Below, in pieces: positions 15,695-24,190 of a stretch of 34,378 nucleotides of DNA; position 1 is the first letter of the stretch; every line of letters begins with the position of its first letter. Both the position numbers and the translations under genes were made by a program. Under the pieces are notes generated by a model. The model did not search any database, had not been told where the DNA came from, and saw nothing but the letters and a program-made list of their open reading frames with translations. This DNA comes from Nostoc sp. UCD121 (GTDB taxonomy: Bacteria; Cyanobacteriota; Cyanobacteriia; Cyanobacteriales; Nostocaceae), in NCBI RefSeq assembly GCF_014222285.1, contig NZ_JACKZS010000069.1, positions 1 through 34,378 on the forward strand. Direction: 5' to 3'.

Positions 15695-16702
15695 GTGAAA
15701 GCAGTCTTGATGACAGCAGCTGGCAGTCCTGAAGTTCTGCAAGTACAGGAAGTGCCAAACCCTGCGGTTCCCGTAGGGAATACTGAACTTTTAGTGCGTT
15801 TGGTGGCGGCTGGCATTAACCCCATTGACACTAAACTTCGTAGCCGAGGCACTTTCTACCCCGATCGCACGCCGACAATTTTAGGATGTGATGGTGCTGG
15901 TGTAGTTGAGGCTGTGGGTGCTGGTGTTCAGCGTTTTCGCCCAGGCGATGAAGTATACTTTTGCTACGGTGGATTGGGCGCGCACCAAGGCAATTATGCT
16001 GAATATACCGTTGTGGATGAGCGGTTTGTGGCACGTAAACCTGCCTCTATCTCTTTTGCAGAAGCAGCCGCAGCACCTTTAGTATTAATCACCGCCTGGG
16101 AAGCTTTATACGAACGGGGACGATTGTCACCTGGGGAACGGGTTTTCATTCATGCGGGTGCTGGCGGTGTCGGTCATGTAGCAATTCAATTGGCGAAACT
16201 CAAAGGTGCTACTGTTTCTACCACAGTGGGTTCTGAGGAAAAGGCTAATTTCGTCAAAGAACTTGGTGCAGACCATGTAATTTTTTACAAACAAACAGAC
16301 TTTGTGCAAGCGGTATTAGATTGGACTGGCGGCGAAGGCGTAGACTTGGCTTTTGATACCGTAGGCGGCGAAACCTTTCACAAAACCTTTCCCGCAGTGC
16401 GAGTATATGGCGATATTGTGACGATTCTCGAACCCGATGCCAATACTGTTTGGAAAACTGCTAGACTACGTAATTTACGCATTGGTTTAGAATTAATGCT
16501 GACACCAGCGTTGCTAGGATTGGAAGACAGCCTCCAGCACCATGCAGAAATTCTCGAACAATGTGCCACCTGGATCGATGAAGGCAAGTTAAAAATTCAT
16601 GTTAGTCACGAGTTTCCTTTAAAAGAAGCAGCTAAGGCACACCAACTAATTGAAAGCGGTTCTGTGACGGGTAAAATTGTTCTACTAATTAGCGACGAAT
16701 GA
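15695..16702 (+). CDS. Zinc-independent quinone oxidoreductase (MDR superfamily)
   Basis: A 335-residue medium-chain dehydrogenase/reductase. It begins MKAVLMTAAGSPEVL, then has the catalytic-domain segment GINPIDTKLRSRG and GCDGAGVVEAVGAGV. The nucleotide-binding motif is AGAGGVGHVAIQLAKLKGA (about 154-172), followed by GADHVI and FDTVGG. The zinc-ligand cysteines and the GHE motif of alcohol dehydrogenases are absent, placing it with zeta-crystallin-like NADPH:quinone reductases. It probably reduces quinones or reactive carbonyls. Start GTG 15695 is set by AGGAGG. The pentapeptide-repeat gene begins nine bases after its stop, so the two are likely cotranscribed. Confidence 0.9.
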   Translation: MKAVLMTAAGSPEVLQVQEVPNPAVPVGNTELLVRLVAAGINPIDTKLRSRGTFYPDRTPTILGCDGAGVVEAVGAGVQRFRPGDEVYFCYGGLGAHQGNYAEYTVVDERFVARKPASISFAEAAAAPLVLITAWEALYERGRLSPGERVFIHAGAGGVGHVAIQLAKLKGATVSTTVGSEEKANFVKELGADHVIFYKQTDFVQAVLDWTGGEGVDLAFDTVGGETFHKTFPAVRVYGDIVTILEPDANTVWKTARLRNLRIGLELMLTPALLGLEDSLQHHAEILEQCATWIDEGKLKIHVSHEFPLKEAAKAHQLIESGSVTGKIVLLISDE

Positions 16703-16711
16703 TCGAACAAT

Positions 16712-18934
16712 TTGCATAATTTATTTTTTAAACATAGATGCACCCAGAGGTTAAACGCAAAGATAGCCAGAAAGCTCTCTCTGCGTACCTCTGCGCTTCC
16801 CTTTGCGTTCCTTTGCGTTTTACTTCTCCTCCTCCCCCTACCTACTTCAGCAGCACAAACGCAACCAGAACGCACACCCTTAACTCTAGAATTATTACAA
16901 GAACGTCTACGCACACCCACACTCCGCGAAGGCAATTTGACCGTAGATTTGCAGAAGATGGTGATTGATTTGCGCCCCGAAAACGCTAGCTTTCGTGATG
17001 CTTTTTACCAACTATTACGAAAAGAGCTAGGTACAAAACCTCTGGGTTTAGACCTCAGCTATGCCCTGATTTTAGGGGATTTTGTGGGCAGCGATTTGGG
17101 TTTAAGAACCTCCTTATACGCCCAAGCTATTGCTCCGATTTTCACAGCTACTGAAAAAGAAGAACTAGCACGTTTGCGCTTTATTTGTCTAGAATCGCTA
17201 GCGAACTCCAAAGATTGTCGATCGCTTTTGGGAACAGAGCCAACCCCATCCAGTGAAATTGCCGTCTTTCGTGGTGTCTTGAAACTCGTGCAAACTCGCT
17301 TCAATGGCGAAATGAAGTTCTCTCATACATTCTTTCTTCAGTCTGTAGATGCCCAAGGTGCAACTTTTCTCCAATCCACGAATTGGGCTGAAACTCGGTT
17401 TGGTCGTCCCGTCAGCTTTAGTGGTACTAAATTTAAGCAACCAACCAATTTTCAGGGTAGTATTTTTTTTGAAAAAGCTAATTTTAAACAAACCCAATTT
17501 CAAGAATTCGCTGATTTTCAGGGGAGTATATTTGAAAAGATTGCTAACTTTAACCAAGCAAGTTTTAAGCAATTGGCTAAATTCAGTAGTGTGCAATGGC
17601 AAGAAAATGCTGATTTTTCTGATGTCCGCTTTGCCAATCAAGCCCAGTTTACTAAAGCAAATTTTAATCAGTTTCTCTTTTTAACAGATGCGACTTTTGA
17701 GCAAGCTCTCATATTTCGAGAAGTGGAGTTTAATCAATCAGTTAATTTACAAGGTGCAAGCATTCTCAATCAAGCAGATTTTAGCGATGCCAGGTTTTCT
17801 CCAGAAGCTTGTCTAAGCGTACCTGGTTTAACTTTTAACTCTAACCAAGCAAAAATTTTAGGTAATCCTGGTCAAATTGGTAAAATGTTCTGCATTCCTA
17901 CATTGCAAGGTAATCAAAATATCTTGCGGAATTTGGGGCAAAATTTCCGTCAGCAACAGCAAGTTGCCGATGCTAATGAACTGGAATACACAAAACAACA
18001 GCTGCGATTAGTAGAAATGAGCCGCCGTTTGACAGCTACAAATATTAATAGTGCAAGTGTTACCAGTTTGATTAAACTGGGTTTTTCCGCAACTCAAGCC
18101 GCAGCGATCGCCCAGCGTCGTCTGATAAAATATTTTCGCAACAGTAGCGAATTATTGACTTTAGCAGACATCGGTTTAGAAAAATACACACAACTGAGCG
18201 ATCGCTTAATTGTTGGCGAATCGCTTTCTATTGGTGGGTGGTTACTACAAGCTTGGAGTTGGTTGGGATTGAGTGTACTGCTGTTGTTGAGTGGCTATGG
18301 GACAAATTTTTGGTTAGTGTTTGGCGTGGGAGGAGTTGCGATCGCCTATTTTGGCTTACTATTTTGGCTAGTGGATCGCTATCGTCGCCTGCATCCTGTA
18401 CCAATCATTCCCACATCTTACGAAACCATTGCGATATTAGTCAGTTTTAGCGTTTTAGAATTCTTGAGTTTACTAGCCATCTTTCGCAATGCTCAACAAC
18501 CTTGGCTGACATTAGGGTGTCTTTTCATAATTCTTGTCCCCGTACCGCTAGCATTATTGATCCGACTTTACCAACAAGGTCGTTATCACGATTTAATGAA
18601 CGTTTCTTACTTCACCGAAGATGGCACATTTCGCCAGTTACGATTGTTGATTGGGCGTTTACCAGTGATACCAAGGAATCAGACATTTCGTGAACGATAT
18701 ATGCCTCTACTGAGCGATCGCCGTTGGAACTGGCTCAACTACTATGATTTTAGTCTCAACAACTTAGTGAAATTAGGATTTAACGACATTCGCCTGCGAG
18801 ACGAACACTTACCAGGCATCATCTCTGCACTTGCTTGGTATGAATGGAGTTTAGGTGTAATTTACATTACTCTTGTTTTGTGGACTCTTTCTCGTACAAT
18901 TCCGGGATTGAATTTGCTAATTTATCTGAAGTAG
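16712..18934 (+). CDS. Exported pentapeptide-repeat membrane protein with HhH region
   Basis: A 740-residue protein. A long basic N-terminus leads to a hydrophobic core (about 29-44) and a likely signal cleavage near TSAA (45-48). Pentapeptide-type repeats with phenylalanine at the centre (TNFQGSIF, ANFKQTQF, ADFQGSIF) cover about 215-360. A ComEA-like helix-hairpin-helix pair follows (NINSASVTSLIKLGFS to LADIGLEKY, 444-492). Five membrane segments lie near 510-528, 532-553, 571-591, 598-618 and 708-730. The only in-frame start before the signal core is TTG 16712, with no ribosome site, and the codons from about 16738 to 16825 are repeat-like DNA, so the 5' end may have been remodelled. The function is unknown; a scaffold or channel-linked role is possible. 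Confidence 0.8.
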   Translation: MHNLFFKHRCTQRLNAKIARKLSLRTSALPFAFLCVLLLLLPLPTSAAQTQPERTPLTLELLQERLRTPTLREGNLTVDLQKMVIDLRPENASFRDAFYQLLRKELGTKPLGLDLSYALILGDFVGSDLGLRTSLYAQAIAPIFTATEKEELARLRFICLESLANSKDCRSLLGTEPTPSSEIAVFRGVLKLVQTRFNGEMKFSHTFFLQSVDAQGATFLQSTNWAETRFGRPVSFSGTKFKQPTNFQGSIFFEKANFKQTQFQEFADFQGSIFEKIANFNQASFKQLAKFSSVQWQENADFSDVRFANQAQFTKANFNQFLFLTDATFEQALIFREVEFNQSVNLQGASILNQADFSDARFSPEACLSVPGLTFNSNQAKILGNPGQIGKMFCIPTLQGNQNILRNLGQNFRQQQQVADANELEYTKQQLRLVEMSRRLTATNINSASVTSLIKLGFSATQAAAIAQRRLIKYFRNSSELLTLADIGLEKYTQLSDRLIVGESLSIGGWLLQAWSWLGLSVLLLLSGYGTNFWLVFGVGGVAIAYFGLLFWLVDRYRRLHPVPIIPTSYETIAILVSFSVLEFLSLLAIFRNAQQPWLTLGCLFIILVPVPLALLIRLYQQGRYHDLMNVSYFTEDGTFRQLRLLIGRLPVIPRNQTFRERYMPLLSDRRWNWLNYYDFSLNNLVKLGFNDIRLRDEHLPGIISALAWYEWSLGVIYITLVLWTLSRTIPGLNLLIYLK
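16738..16825. repeat. Dispersed CGCAGAGG/CTTTGCGTT-type repeat inside a coding start
   Basis: This stretch is built of units such as CTCTGCG, CTTTGCGTT and GTTAAACGCAAAG, a spacer repeat familiar from Nostoc genomes. Here it lies inside the reading frame of the pentapeptide-repeat protein and encodes part of its N-terminal basic region and signal core. The assignment as a dispersed repeat is from recall; only internal repetition is visible in this window. Confidence 0.5.
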
Positions 18935-18982
18935 CTTATCACGCGATTAGAAGTAATTGATATTATTAACTGGGGACACTTC

Positions 18983-20107
18983 TTAACTCATCACTAATGC
19001 TAGTCTTGGCAAGCGGAACCAAAATCTAGAACCACCTTCAAGACGAGGTAAATAACCAATCATACCTCCCCAGCGTTCAAGTGTGATTCTACAAAAATAA
19101 AGACCTAAACCGGCTCTCCCTGGTTTACCTTTGCCTTGAGAAAACTTTTGAAATAAATTCTTTTCCATTTCTGGCGATACACCCAAACCACAATCATCAA
19201 TAGTAACTAAAACATATTGCCCATCCAACTGTAGACCAATAGTCACAATAGAATCTGGTTTACTATATCGATAAGCATTTTCTACTAGATTAGAAATCAC
19301 TCTATCTAAACGAGATTTATCTCCCATAACTTTCCAGTCTGCTGTCATATCAATATTGGTAGCAAGCTGTAATTGTATATTATTAAGGGCAAAGTTCAGT
19401 TTTGAAAATTCAATTACCTCTTGTATAGAACTTAAGATATTAGGTGCTTCTTCAATATCGATATGAGAATTTTCTGTTAATACTGCTTCAGTAGAAAAAG
19501 CGTCTAAAATATCTTTAATCAGCATCTCTTGTTTTAGGCATTGCTTTATACCAGTTTCTAAATATTCTTTTCCTTTAGGTGTTAAGTTTTCAAATTCTAG
19601 TAGTGCAAAACAGCAGTTTATAGCGCTCAATTCCACCGCTATATCATGGATAAGACAATGAATTAGAACATCTTTTTTTTGATTATCCTTAAGTAATTGC
19701 TGATAAATCAATTGATATTCTCTAGCTTTTTGGAGAACAGACTGCTGTTCTTGATCAGAATCTTCCAACGCCTCGATCAATAAAAATTTTCTATTATTCA
19801 CACAAGTTGCATAAGCTTTAAATTGATATTCTTGTCCATCTGCATCTATTTCAGTCCATAAACCTGAACTGAGTTTTTTAGTATTATTGTTCATCCAAAA
19901 TTTTTCGGCATCAATTAAAAAATTATTTAAAAAAGAAAACTCTTCCTGCGGTATGGAGATATTCATTCCTGATGCTAAAATGTTACAAGAAAATTGATTT
20001 AACCAATCAGGTAAATTACCAATAATTTTAAATAAGCCTGCATCAATTTGCTCTAACGCTAGAATGTTCAAAGCCGTGAGCATATCATTTGCGATCGATG
20101 TATTCAT
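18983..20107 (-). CDS. Histidine kinase with atypical H-box
   Basis: A 374-residue soluble kinase. Residues 1-115 form a sensor region without membrane segments, perhaps PAS-like. A short coiled coil leads to the dimerisation domain with the phospho-accepting histidine most likely H154 in LIHDIAVEL, which departs from the usual HELRTPL. The ATP domain is complete: N box ISNLVENAYRYS (N273, N277), G1 DDCGLG (304-309), F box LFQKFSQG and G2 RAGLGLYF (331-338). It is the last gene of the minus-strand group with the PAS-like protein (39 bases upstream), GTPase and OmpA protein. No response regulator gene is adjacent. It converges on the pentapeptide-repeat gene. Confidence 0.9.
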   Translation of the reverse strand: MNTSIANDMLTALNILALEQIDAGLFKIIGNLPDWLNQFSCNILASGMNISIPQEEFSFLNNFLIDAEKFWMNNNTKKLSSGLWTEIDADGQEYQFKAYATCVNNRKFLLIEALEDSDQEQQSVLQKAREYQLIYQQLLKDNQKKDVLIHCLIHDIAVELSAINCCFALLEFENLTPKGKEYLETGIKQCLKQEMLIKDILDAFSTEAVLTENSHIDIEEAPNILSSIQEVIEFSKLNFALNNIQLQLATNIDMTADWKVMGDKSRLDRVISNLVENAYRYSKPDSIVTIGLQLDGQYVLVTIDDCGLGVSPEMEKNLFQKFSQGKGKPGRAGLGLYFCRITLERWGGMIGYLPRLEGGSRFWFRLPRLALVMS

Positions 20108-20146
20108 GAGTTAAACCTGATACAATCAATTAATTTTGACTTTAGG

Positions 20147-20548
20147 TTAGTAATTTAACTTTCTATTTAATTTTTCCTGTAATAGTCTGAAATCATTTGC
20201 TTTTTGCTGAATAGGAAAGAGGTAATCTCTATCACAGCTACTATCTAACAGCAATACCCAATCTGCTTCCTTCGTCGGTAATATATGAACATCTACACAA
20301 CTGCCATACTCTGTTTGGATGAATGGTAGAAATATGGAAGTATCATCTAATGGTAGTAACCCTTCTAGAAAAACAACTTGCTCTTTTGCATTTTTGCCTT
20401 TATGGAGGTTAGTAATTCCATAAGCTGCCAATTTACCACCCCAAGTCAAGAGGCTACCATCTTTATTAACCAACAGATAGCCAAGAGAAGACTCTGCTGT
20501 TAGCAAATTTAGAATATAGGCAATTACAAAAACAGGGACATCCAACAT
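20147..20548 (-). CDS. Small PAS-like sensor protein
   Basis: A 133-residue soluble protein. LGYLLVNKDGSLLTWGGKL (about 22-40) and the strands DVHILPT and WVLLLD (about 86-102) give the beta-pattern of a PAS or related alpha/beta sensor domain; the C-terminal 25 residues form a helix (RLLQEKLNRKL). No ligand residue can be assigned. The ATG at 20548 directly abuts the stop of the GTPase gene (TAAATG), which shows translational coupling. It probably passes a signal between the GTPase and the histidine kinase downstream. The family assignment is tentative. Confidence 0.7.
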   Translation of the reverse strand: MLDVPVFVIAYILNLLTAESSLGYLLVNKDGSLLTWGGKLAAYGITNLHKGKNAKEQVVFLEGLLPLDDTSIFLPFIQTEYGSCVDVHILPTKEADWVLLLDSSCDRDYLFPIQQKANDFRLLQEKLNRKLNY

Positions 20549-21049
20549 TTAGCAATCCAATATTTTTTTAGCGAGAGTTTGAAAAGCTTCTTCTACACCA
20601 ATACCATGTTTGGCACTTGTTTTAATCACAGTCCAACCCTTTTGTGTAACATCATCTATCTCAGCAAGTTCAATTTCCCATTCATCCGTTATATCCAACT
20701 TGTTTATGACTAAAATAAAGGGAACTTGACCAATGGCATCTTCTATTTTTATTTGTAACTCAAAAGCTTTTTGTAAAGTATTATACCTGGTACCATCTAC
20801 AACTAATAAATAACCAGCAGAACCTCGCAAGTAAGACATTTGTAATTCTTGAAACTCATCTTCTCCATAGATATCCCAAAGGATAAGGTTGATTTTTTTA
20901 TCTTGAATCTCTATAGCTTTTTTATCAATTTTTACACCCACAGTAGTATGATATTTTTCAGAAAAAATACTGTGGACAAACATTGCTACTAAACTAGTTT
21001 TACCTGTAGCAAATGCACCTATCATACAAATTTTCTTCTGGATAACCAT
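20549..21049 (-). CDS. Ras/Rab-like small GTPase
   Basis: A 166-residue single-domain GTPase. G1 is GAFATGKT (11-18), switch I has the threonine pair T35-T36, G3 is DIYGEDEF (59-66), G4 is NKLD (116-119) and G5 is TSAK (144-147). The WDxxG and LRGSAGYLLVVD segments are Rab-like. Prokaryotic members of this class (MglA and related Ras-like GTPases) set protein location or signalling states and often work with roadblock-domain proteins. Two residues that speed GTP hydrolysis in Ras differ: the G12 position is F13 and Q61 is E63. It lies 14 bases after the OmpA-domain gene and abuts the PAS-like gene. Confidence 0.92.
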   Translation of the reverse strand: MVIQKKICMIGAFATGKTSLVAMFVHSIFSEKYHTTVGVKIDKKAIEIQDKKINLILWDIYGEDEFQELQMSYLRGSAGYLLVVDGTRYNTLQKAFELQIKIEDAIGQVPFILVINKLDITDEWEIELAEIDDVTQKGWTVIKTSAKHGIGVEEAFQTLAKKILDC

Positions 21050-21063
21050 AAATTGATAAAATT

Positions 21064-22848
21064 TTATTTAGAGGTATTATTTATTAATACTTTGAAAGAT
21101 ACTCTCCGATTAAATTCTTTAGATTCTGGCGTTAATTCTGGCAGGGAAGTTAGGCTAGAACTTACACTTAGTGCTTGAAATTGGTTTACCTTGATTCCTT
21201 GGGATTTTAAATAAGATAGAATTTTATTAGCGCGGGCTTGACTGAGTGGTCTATTTCTTCGTTCTGTTCCAGCACTATTAGTATGTCCAATTATTTGAAT
21301 ATGCACATTTTTACCTAAATACTTGGCAATATCCAAACATTTGCGGATTGATAAAAACAAATTAGGCAATTTGTCAATTTCACCAGGCATTAACTCAGTT
21401 GTTCCTTCTGTAAAAAAAAGTATTTCTTTTTCTATCTTGATTTTAGATAACTCTAACTCGCTAAGTTCTATTTCTACGAGTTTTTGGTCTTTAAATTGGG
21501 TGACACCAGGAATAAATGCCCATAATTTCCGTGCTTCTAAAATCCATTTACGGGGTGCATAACCAGTTACATTAAGAATACCGTTGTTATCAACCCTTAA
21601 TGATACAGTCTGGGGAGGATGCAACAATTGTTCAACTCTTTTGGCAGTAAATTCTGGCTCCAAAGACAGATAAGGTTGCCACTGGCTAATTACTATTTGA
21701 GGATTAAGATTTGTTTGTTGTATTAGTGTATTGGGATCTACTGCTAAAGGATCGCGCATTCCCGAAATAAAATATTTGCCAAAAGCTTGCTTAGTGTTAA
21801 TCACAACAATTCCTGGCAGAGAGTTGAGTTTTTGAAGATATGCTTGCCAACGAAGTTGTTCTCTTATCGCAAAAAAGCCCCAAGTCCCACAAGCGATCGC
21901 GATCGCACCCAAGAAAGCCCACGCATAGGTATAATTTTTTTTAGCCGTAGATTTATACTGAACTACCAGACAAGCTTCTAAATAAGGCAGACTGGCCTGA
22001 AATGCTTCTGTTTCTCCTGTAAAATTTTGAATTTCTCTACCTAGCTTCAGGTGAATTTTTTCTATCGCTTCTTGCAAAACTAACCTTAATTCTTGGGGAG
22101 GATTCCCTCGAATCATCGCTGCTACTAAAGCTTGCGGCCCCTCTTCAATCCAAATCATTACTTCTCCAAAGCGTAAACTTTTTAGTCCATCTACTTTTTG
22201 CACCCTAAAAGAATCTTTGACAAAATCCTGAATAGCTGTCAACATCGCAGCTACTAAATCTGGATCTTGAACTGTTACCTGCGTTGTTACTAAATGTTGC
22301 AGCAATAATCCCGATTTTTTATGAATCAAAAATATTTGTTCTACTTGATAAACTAGCGTCCGTAACAGCACAATTTCCGCAAATGATTTTCCTGTGCGTT
22401 GCGCTTCTAGTCTCCATTTAAAACTCTGTGGAGACAAGCTATGTTCCAGAGTTTGATTCATCGATTGCATCATTTCCTCAAGAGCCGAAGAAATCGCCTT
22501 GCGAGTAGCTGGCCCAATAACTGGAAATAATGCATCTGAAAGCACATTGTGGTCTTGTCTAACAGAAACTTCTATGGCATTTTCCACAGTTGATACCATT
22601 ACTTCCGCAAGTTGTTTATCTTGCTTTGAGCGCAAGATAACAGCTTCTGGAAGCATCTTGCTAATATCTTCTGGTAGAATTTGAGGGTTTTCTAATCGCT
22701 CATAGAGTGTTTTAAGTTTAGTCGGCTCAATATCCAGAAGCAAACTACGGAGTATAGTTAGTTCATCATTAAGCTCGAAGGTTTGGTTGTTGCTGTTCAA
22801 ACCTTCAGAGGATACTTTGGGTATTGGATTATTTGAATAGTCACTCAT
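21064..22848 (-). CDS. Envelope protein: helical region, roadblock-like region, membrane segment, BON-like and OmpA domains
   Basis: A protein of 594 residues from ATG 22848 (a GTG at 22869 would add seven; residue numbers below use the longer form). Residues 34-165 are helical. Residues 170-275 follow a strand-strand-helix-strand-strand-helix order (QIFLIHKKSGLLLQHL, DPDLVAAMLTAIQDFV, GEVMIWIEEGPQALVAAMI), which fits a roadblock/longin fold. A membrane segment lies at 316-335. A BON-like stretch covers 409-470. The OmpA peptidoglycan-binding domain covers 483-597, with IIGHTNSAGTERRN, LSQARA and NRRVSF. The roadblock-like part is thus cytoplasmic, where it can meet the GTPase, and the OmpA part can grip the cell wall. 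It heads the tight group with the GTPase, PAS-like and kinase genes. Confidence 0.88.
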   Translation of the reverse strand: MSDYSNNPIPKVSSEGLNSNNQTFELNDELTILRSLLLDIEPTKLKTLYERLENPQILPEDISKMLPEAVILRSKQDKQLAEVMVSTVENAIEVSVRQDHNVLSDALFPVIGPATRKAISSALEEMMQSMNQTLEHSLSPQSFKWRLEAQRTGKSFAEIVLLRTLVYQVEQIFLIHKKSGLLLQHLVTTQVTVQDPDLVAAMLTAIQDFVKDSFRVQKVDGLKSLRFGEVMIWIEEGPQALVAAMIRGNPPQELRLVLQEAIEKIHLKLGREIQNFTGETEAFQASLPYLEACLVVQYKSTAKKNYTYAWAFLGAIAIACGTWGFFAIREQLRWQAYLQKLNSLPGIVVINTKQAFGKYFISGMRDPLAVDPNTLIQQTNLNPQIVISQWQPYLSLEPEFTAKRVEQLLHPPQTVSLRVDNNGILNVTGYAPRKWILEARKLWAFIPGVTQFKDQKLVEIELSELELSKIKIEKEILFFTEGTTELMPGEIDKLPNLFLSIRKCLDIAKYLGKNVHIQIIGHTNSAGTERRNRPLSQARANKILSYLKSQGIKVNQFQALSVSSSLTSLPELTPESKEFNRRVSFKVLINNTSK

Positions 22849-23080
22849 TACCAAAATTCCCCAATTCACAATTTATCATCAAGTAGCATTCTGTTGTAAA
22901 CAGAAGAGATGTACCGATAGGTAAAAAATCTTTTAACCCTTAGAGTAGAGGATATTTGGAAAGTATTTAGGTCGGTATTAAAACTTTTAAATCCTTTTAA
23001 CTTCCCCTTTTTAATAGGGGTAGAGAGAATATAAAAGTGCCAAAATTCATAGTGAAAAAGTTTTCAAATAATTCCTTAGG

Positions 23081-23689
23081 TCAAGACTTATTTTCTGCAT
23101 TCAGCCGGATAGCTAACTCTGTAAACATAGCAGCCAGATTTGAACGATCCGTTTTCTCTCTGCGAAGTTCTTGAGCTTCCCGTTCTAGTAAAGCTACGAT
23201 TTCCTGAGATTTTTGTTGTATCTCATCTTGTAAGCTTTTAGATTGGTTGAGAATCTGCTCGCGCAACTCTCGTTGACTATTAGTAGCTTGTTCATCAAAT
23301 TGAGTAATCTTTTTTTCTAAAGATATGATTATGCTTTTACTTTCCTCAGCAACTGCTTTTACCTGAGAGTCACGCTCTACCTGCTCATTTTTTAGGCGCT
23401 GCGTTAAAGAATCAACTTCTTGTTTAATATAAATTTCTAAAGCGTCTAGACGTTTTCTTGTTTCATCTCGCACGTTGCCCAATTCCTTAATTAGACGTTC
23501 TTCTAGACGGTTAAACCTTCTTTCCGTATCCCGTGTTTGATTGCCAAAAAGAATTTCTCTAACTTTATCTAAGTTTCTACCTTCACTCATGCTGTTATTA
23601 CTAAATTGCAACTCATTTATGTTTGCATTCGAATTCTGTTTTTCTATATTGGATGAATTATTATTGATGTATTCTTCAGGTGAGTTCAT
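23081..23689 (-). CDS. Conserved coiled-coil protein
   Basis: A 202-residue soluble protein. Residues 1-38 are Asn/Ser-rich and disordered. The block LDKVREILFGNQTRD (about 40-54) begins a long coiled coil running to about 185, with RFNRLEERL, RLDALEIYI and ALLEREAQELRRE. The tail LAAMFTELAIRLNAE looks like a docking helix. The LDKVREILFG type of coiled-coil protein is one I associate with OmpA/GTPase neighbourhoods, but this is from recall. It lies 232 bases upstream of the OmpA-domain gene on the same strand and may belong to that system, with its own promoter. Confidence 0.75.
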   Translation of the reverse strand: MNSPEEYINNNSSNIEKQNSNANINELQFSNNSMSEGRNLDKVREILFGNQTRDTERRFNRLEERLIKELGNVRDETRKRLDALEIYIKQEVDSLTQRLKNEQVERDSQVKAVAEESKSIIISLEKKITQFDEQATNSQRELREQILNQSKSLQDEIQQKSQEIVALLEREAQELRREKTDRSNLAAMFTELAIRLNAENKS

Positions 23690-24113
23690 ATTGTGAATTC
23701 CTTGGGAAACTAAATTTTGATTTGATGTTAATTTGGTTCTTCATTACTTGTTATGCTAAAAACATCTATAAATTAGCTCATATCCCTTGCTGGGCAATAA
23801 ATACAGCTTTTAATCTTGACGTTTGAGCTTTTGGGATAAAATCCAGGTTTTAACTGCATAAAACCCTTGATTTTAAATGCAAATCCCTAATTCTAGTTTG
23901 AAATTTAGCATAACATCTACGGAAGAGCCGTTAATTTTGATACTATATCCACAGCAGAGGTACTAATAAGTATAATTTGAATTCCGCCTTTTTGCGTCAG
24001 GGAGTTAGGTCTTTGATGATTTTGACTGTTGCGTTTCGCATAATACTTTTCAAACATTCTCTCAGCGTTTGATTGAGCTATCACTGTTAATTATCTTGCA
24101 ATTTTTTGATAGT
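23690..24113. other. Spacer without a gene
   Basis: About 420 A+T-rich bases upstream of the coiled-coil gene and downstream of ilvN, both on the minus strand. It must carry the promoter of the coiled-coil gene. No reading frame, repeat or recognisable site was found. Confidence 0.5.
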
Positions 24114-24153
24114 CTCTCAGCAAAAGTCATAGTAACAATTGCCACTATGACTT
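24114..24153 (-). terminator. Probable terminator of ilvN
   Basis: A perfect 10-bp inverted repeat (AAGTCATAGT at 24124-24133, complement at 24144-24153) with a 10-base loop is followed on the minus strand by TTTTGC. It lies 38 bases after the ilvN stop. The stem is A+T-rich, so it is of medium strength. Confidence 0.55.
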
Positions 24154-24190
24154 CTGCTGTCTTTGATTTATATGCTGATTAAAATCCCAA

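Noticed and set aside
16738..16968. 76-residue frame starting with ATG inside the repeat before the pentapeptide gene
   Set aside because: It reads repeat DNA and then the wrong frame of the real gene; it is relevant only as evidence of disturbance at the 5' end.
17198..17684. Frames of 111 and 147 residues within the pentapeptide-repeat gene
   Set aside because: They arise from the regular repeat composition of the real gene and carry no independent motif.
8791..20107. Response regulator and histidine kinase as a cognate pair
   Set aside because: They are 9.5 kb apart on opposite strands in unrelated gene groups; nothing in the sequence pairs them.
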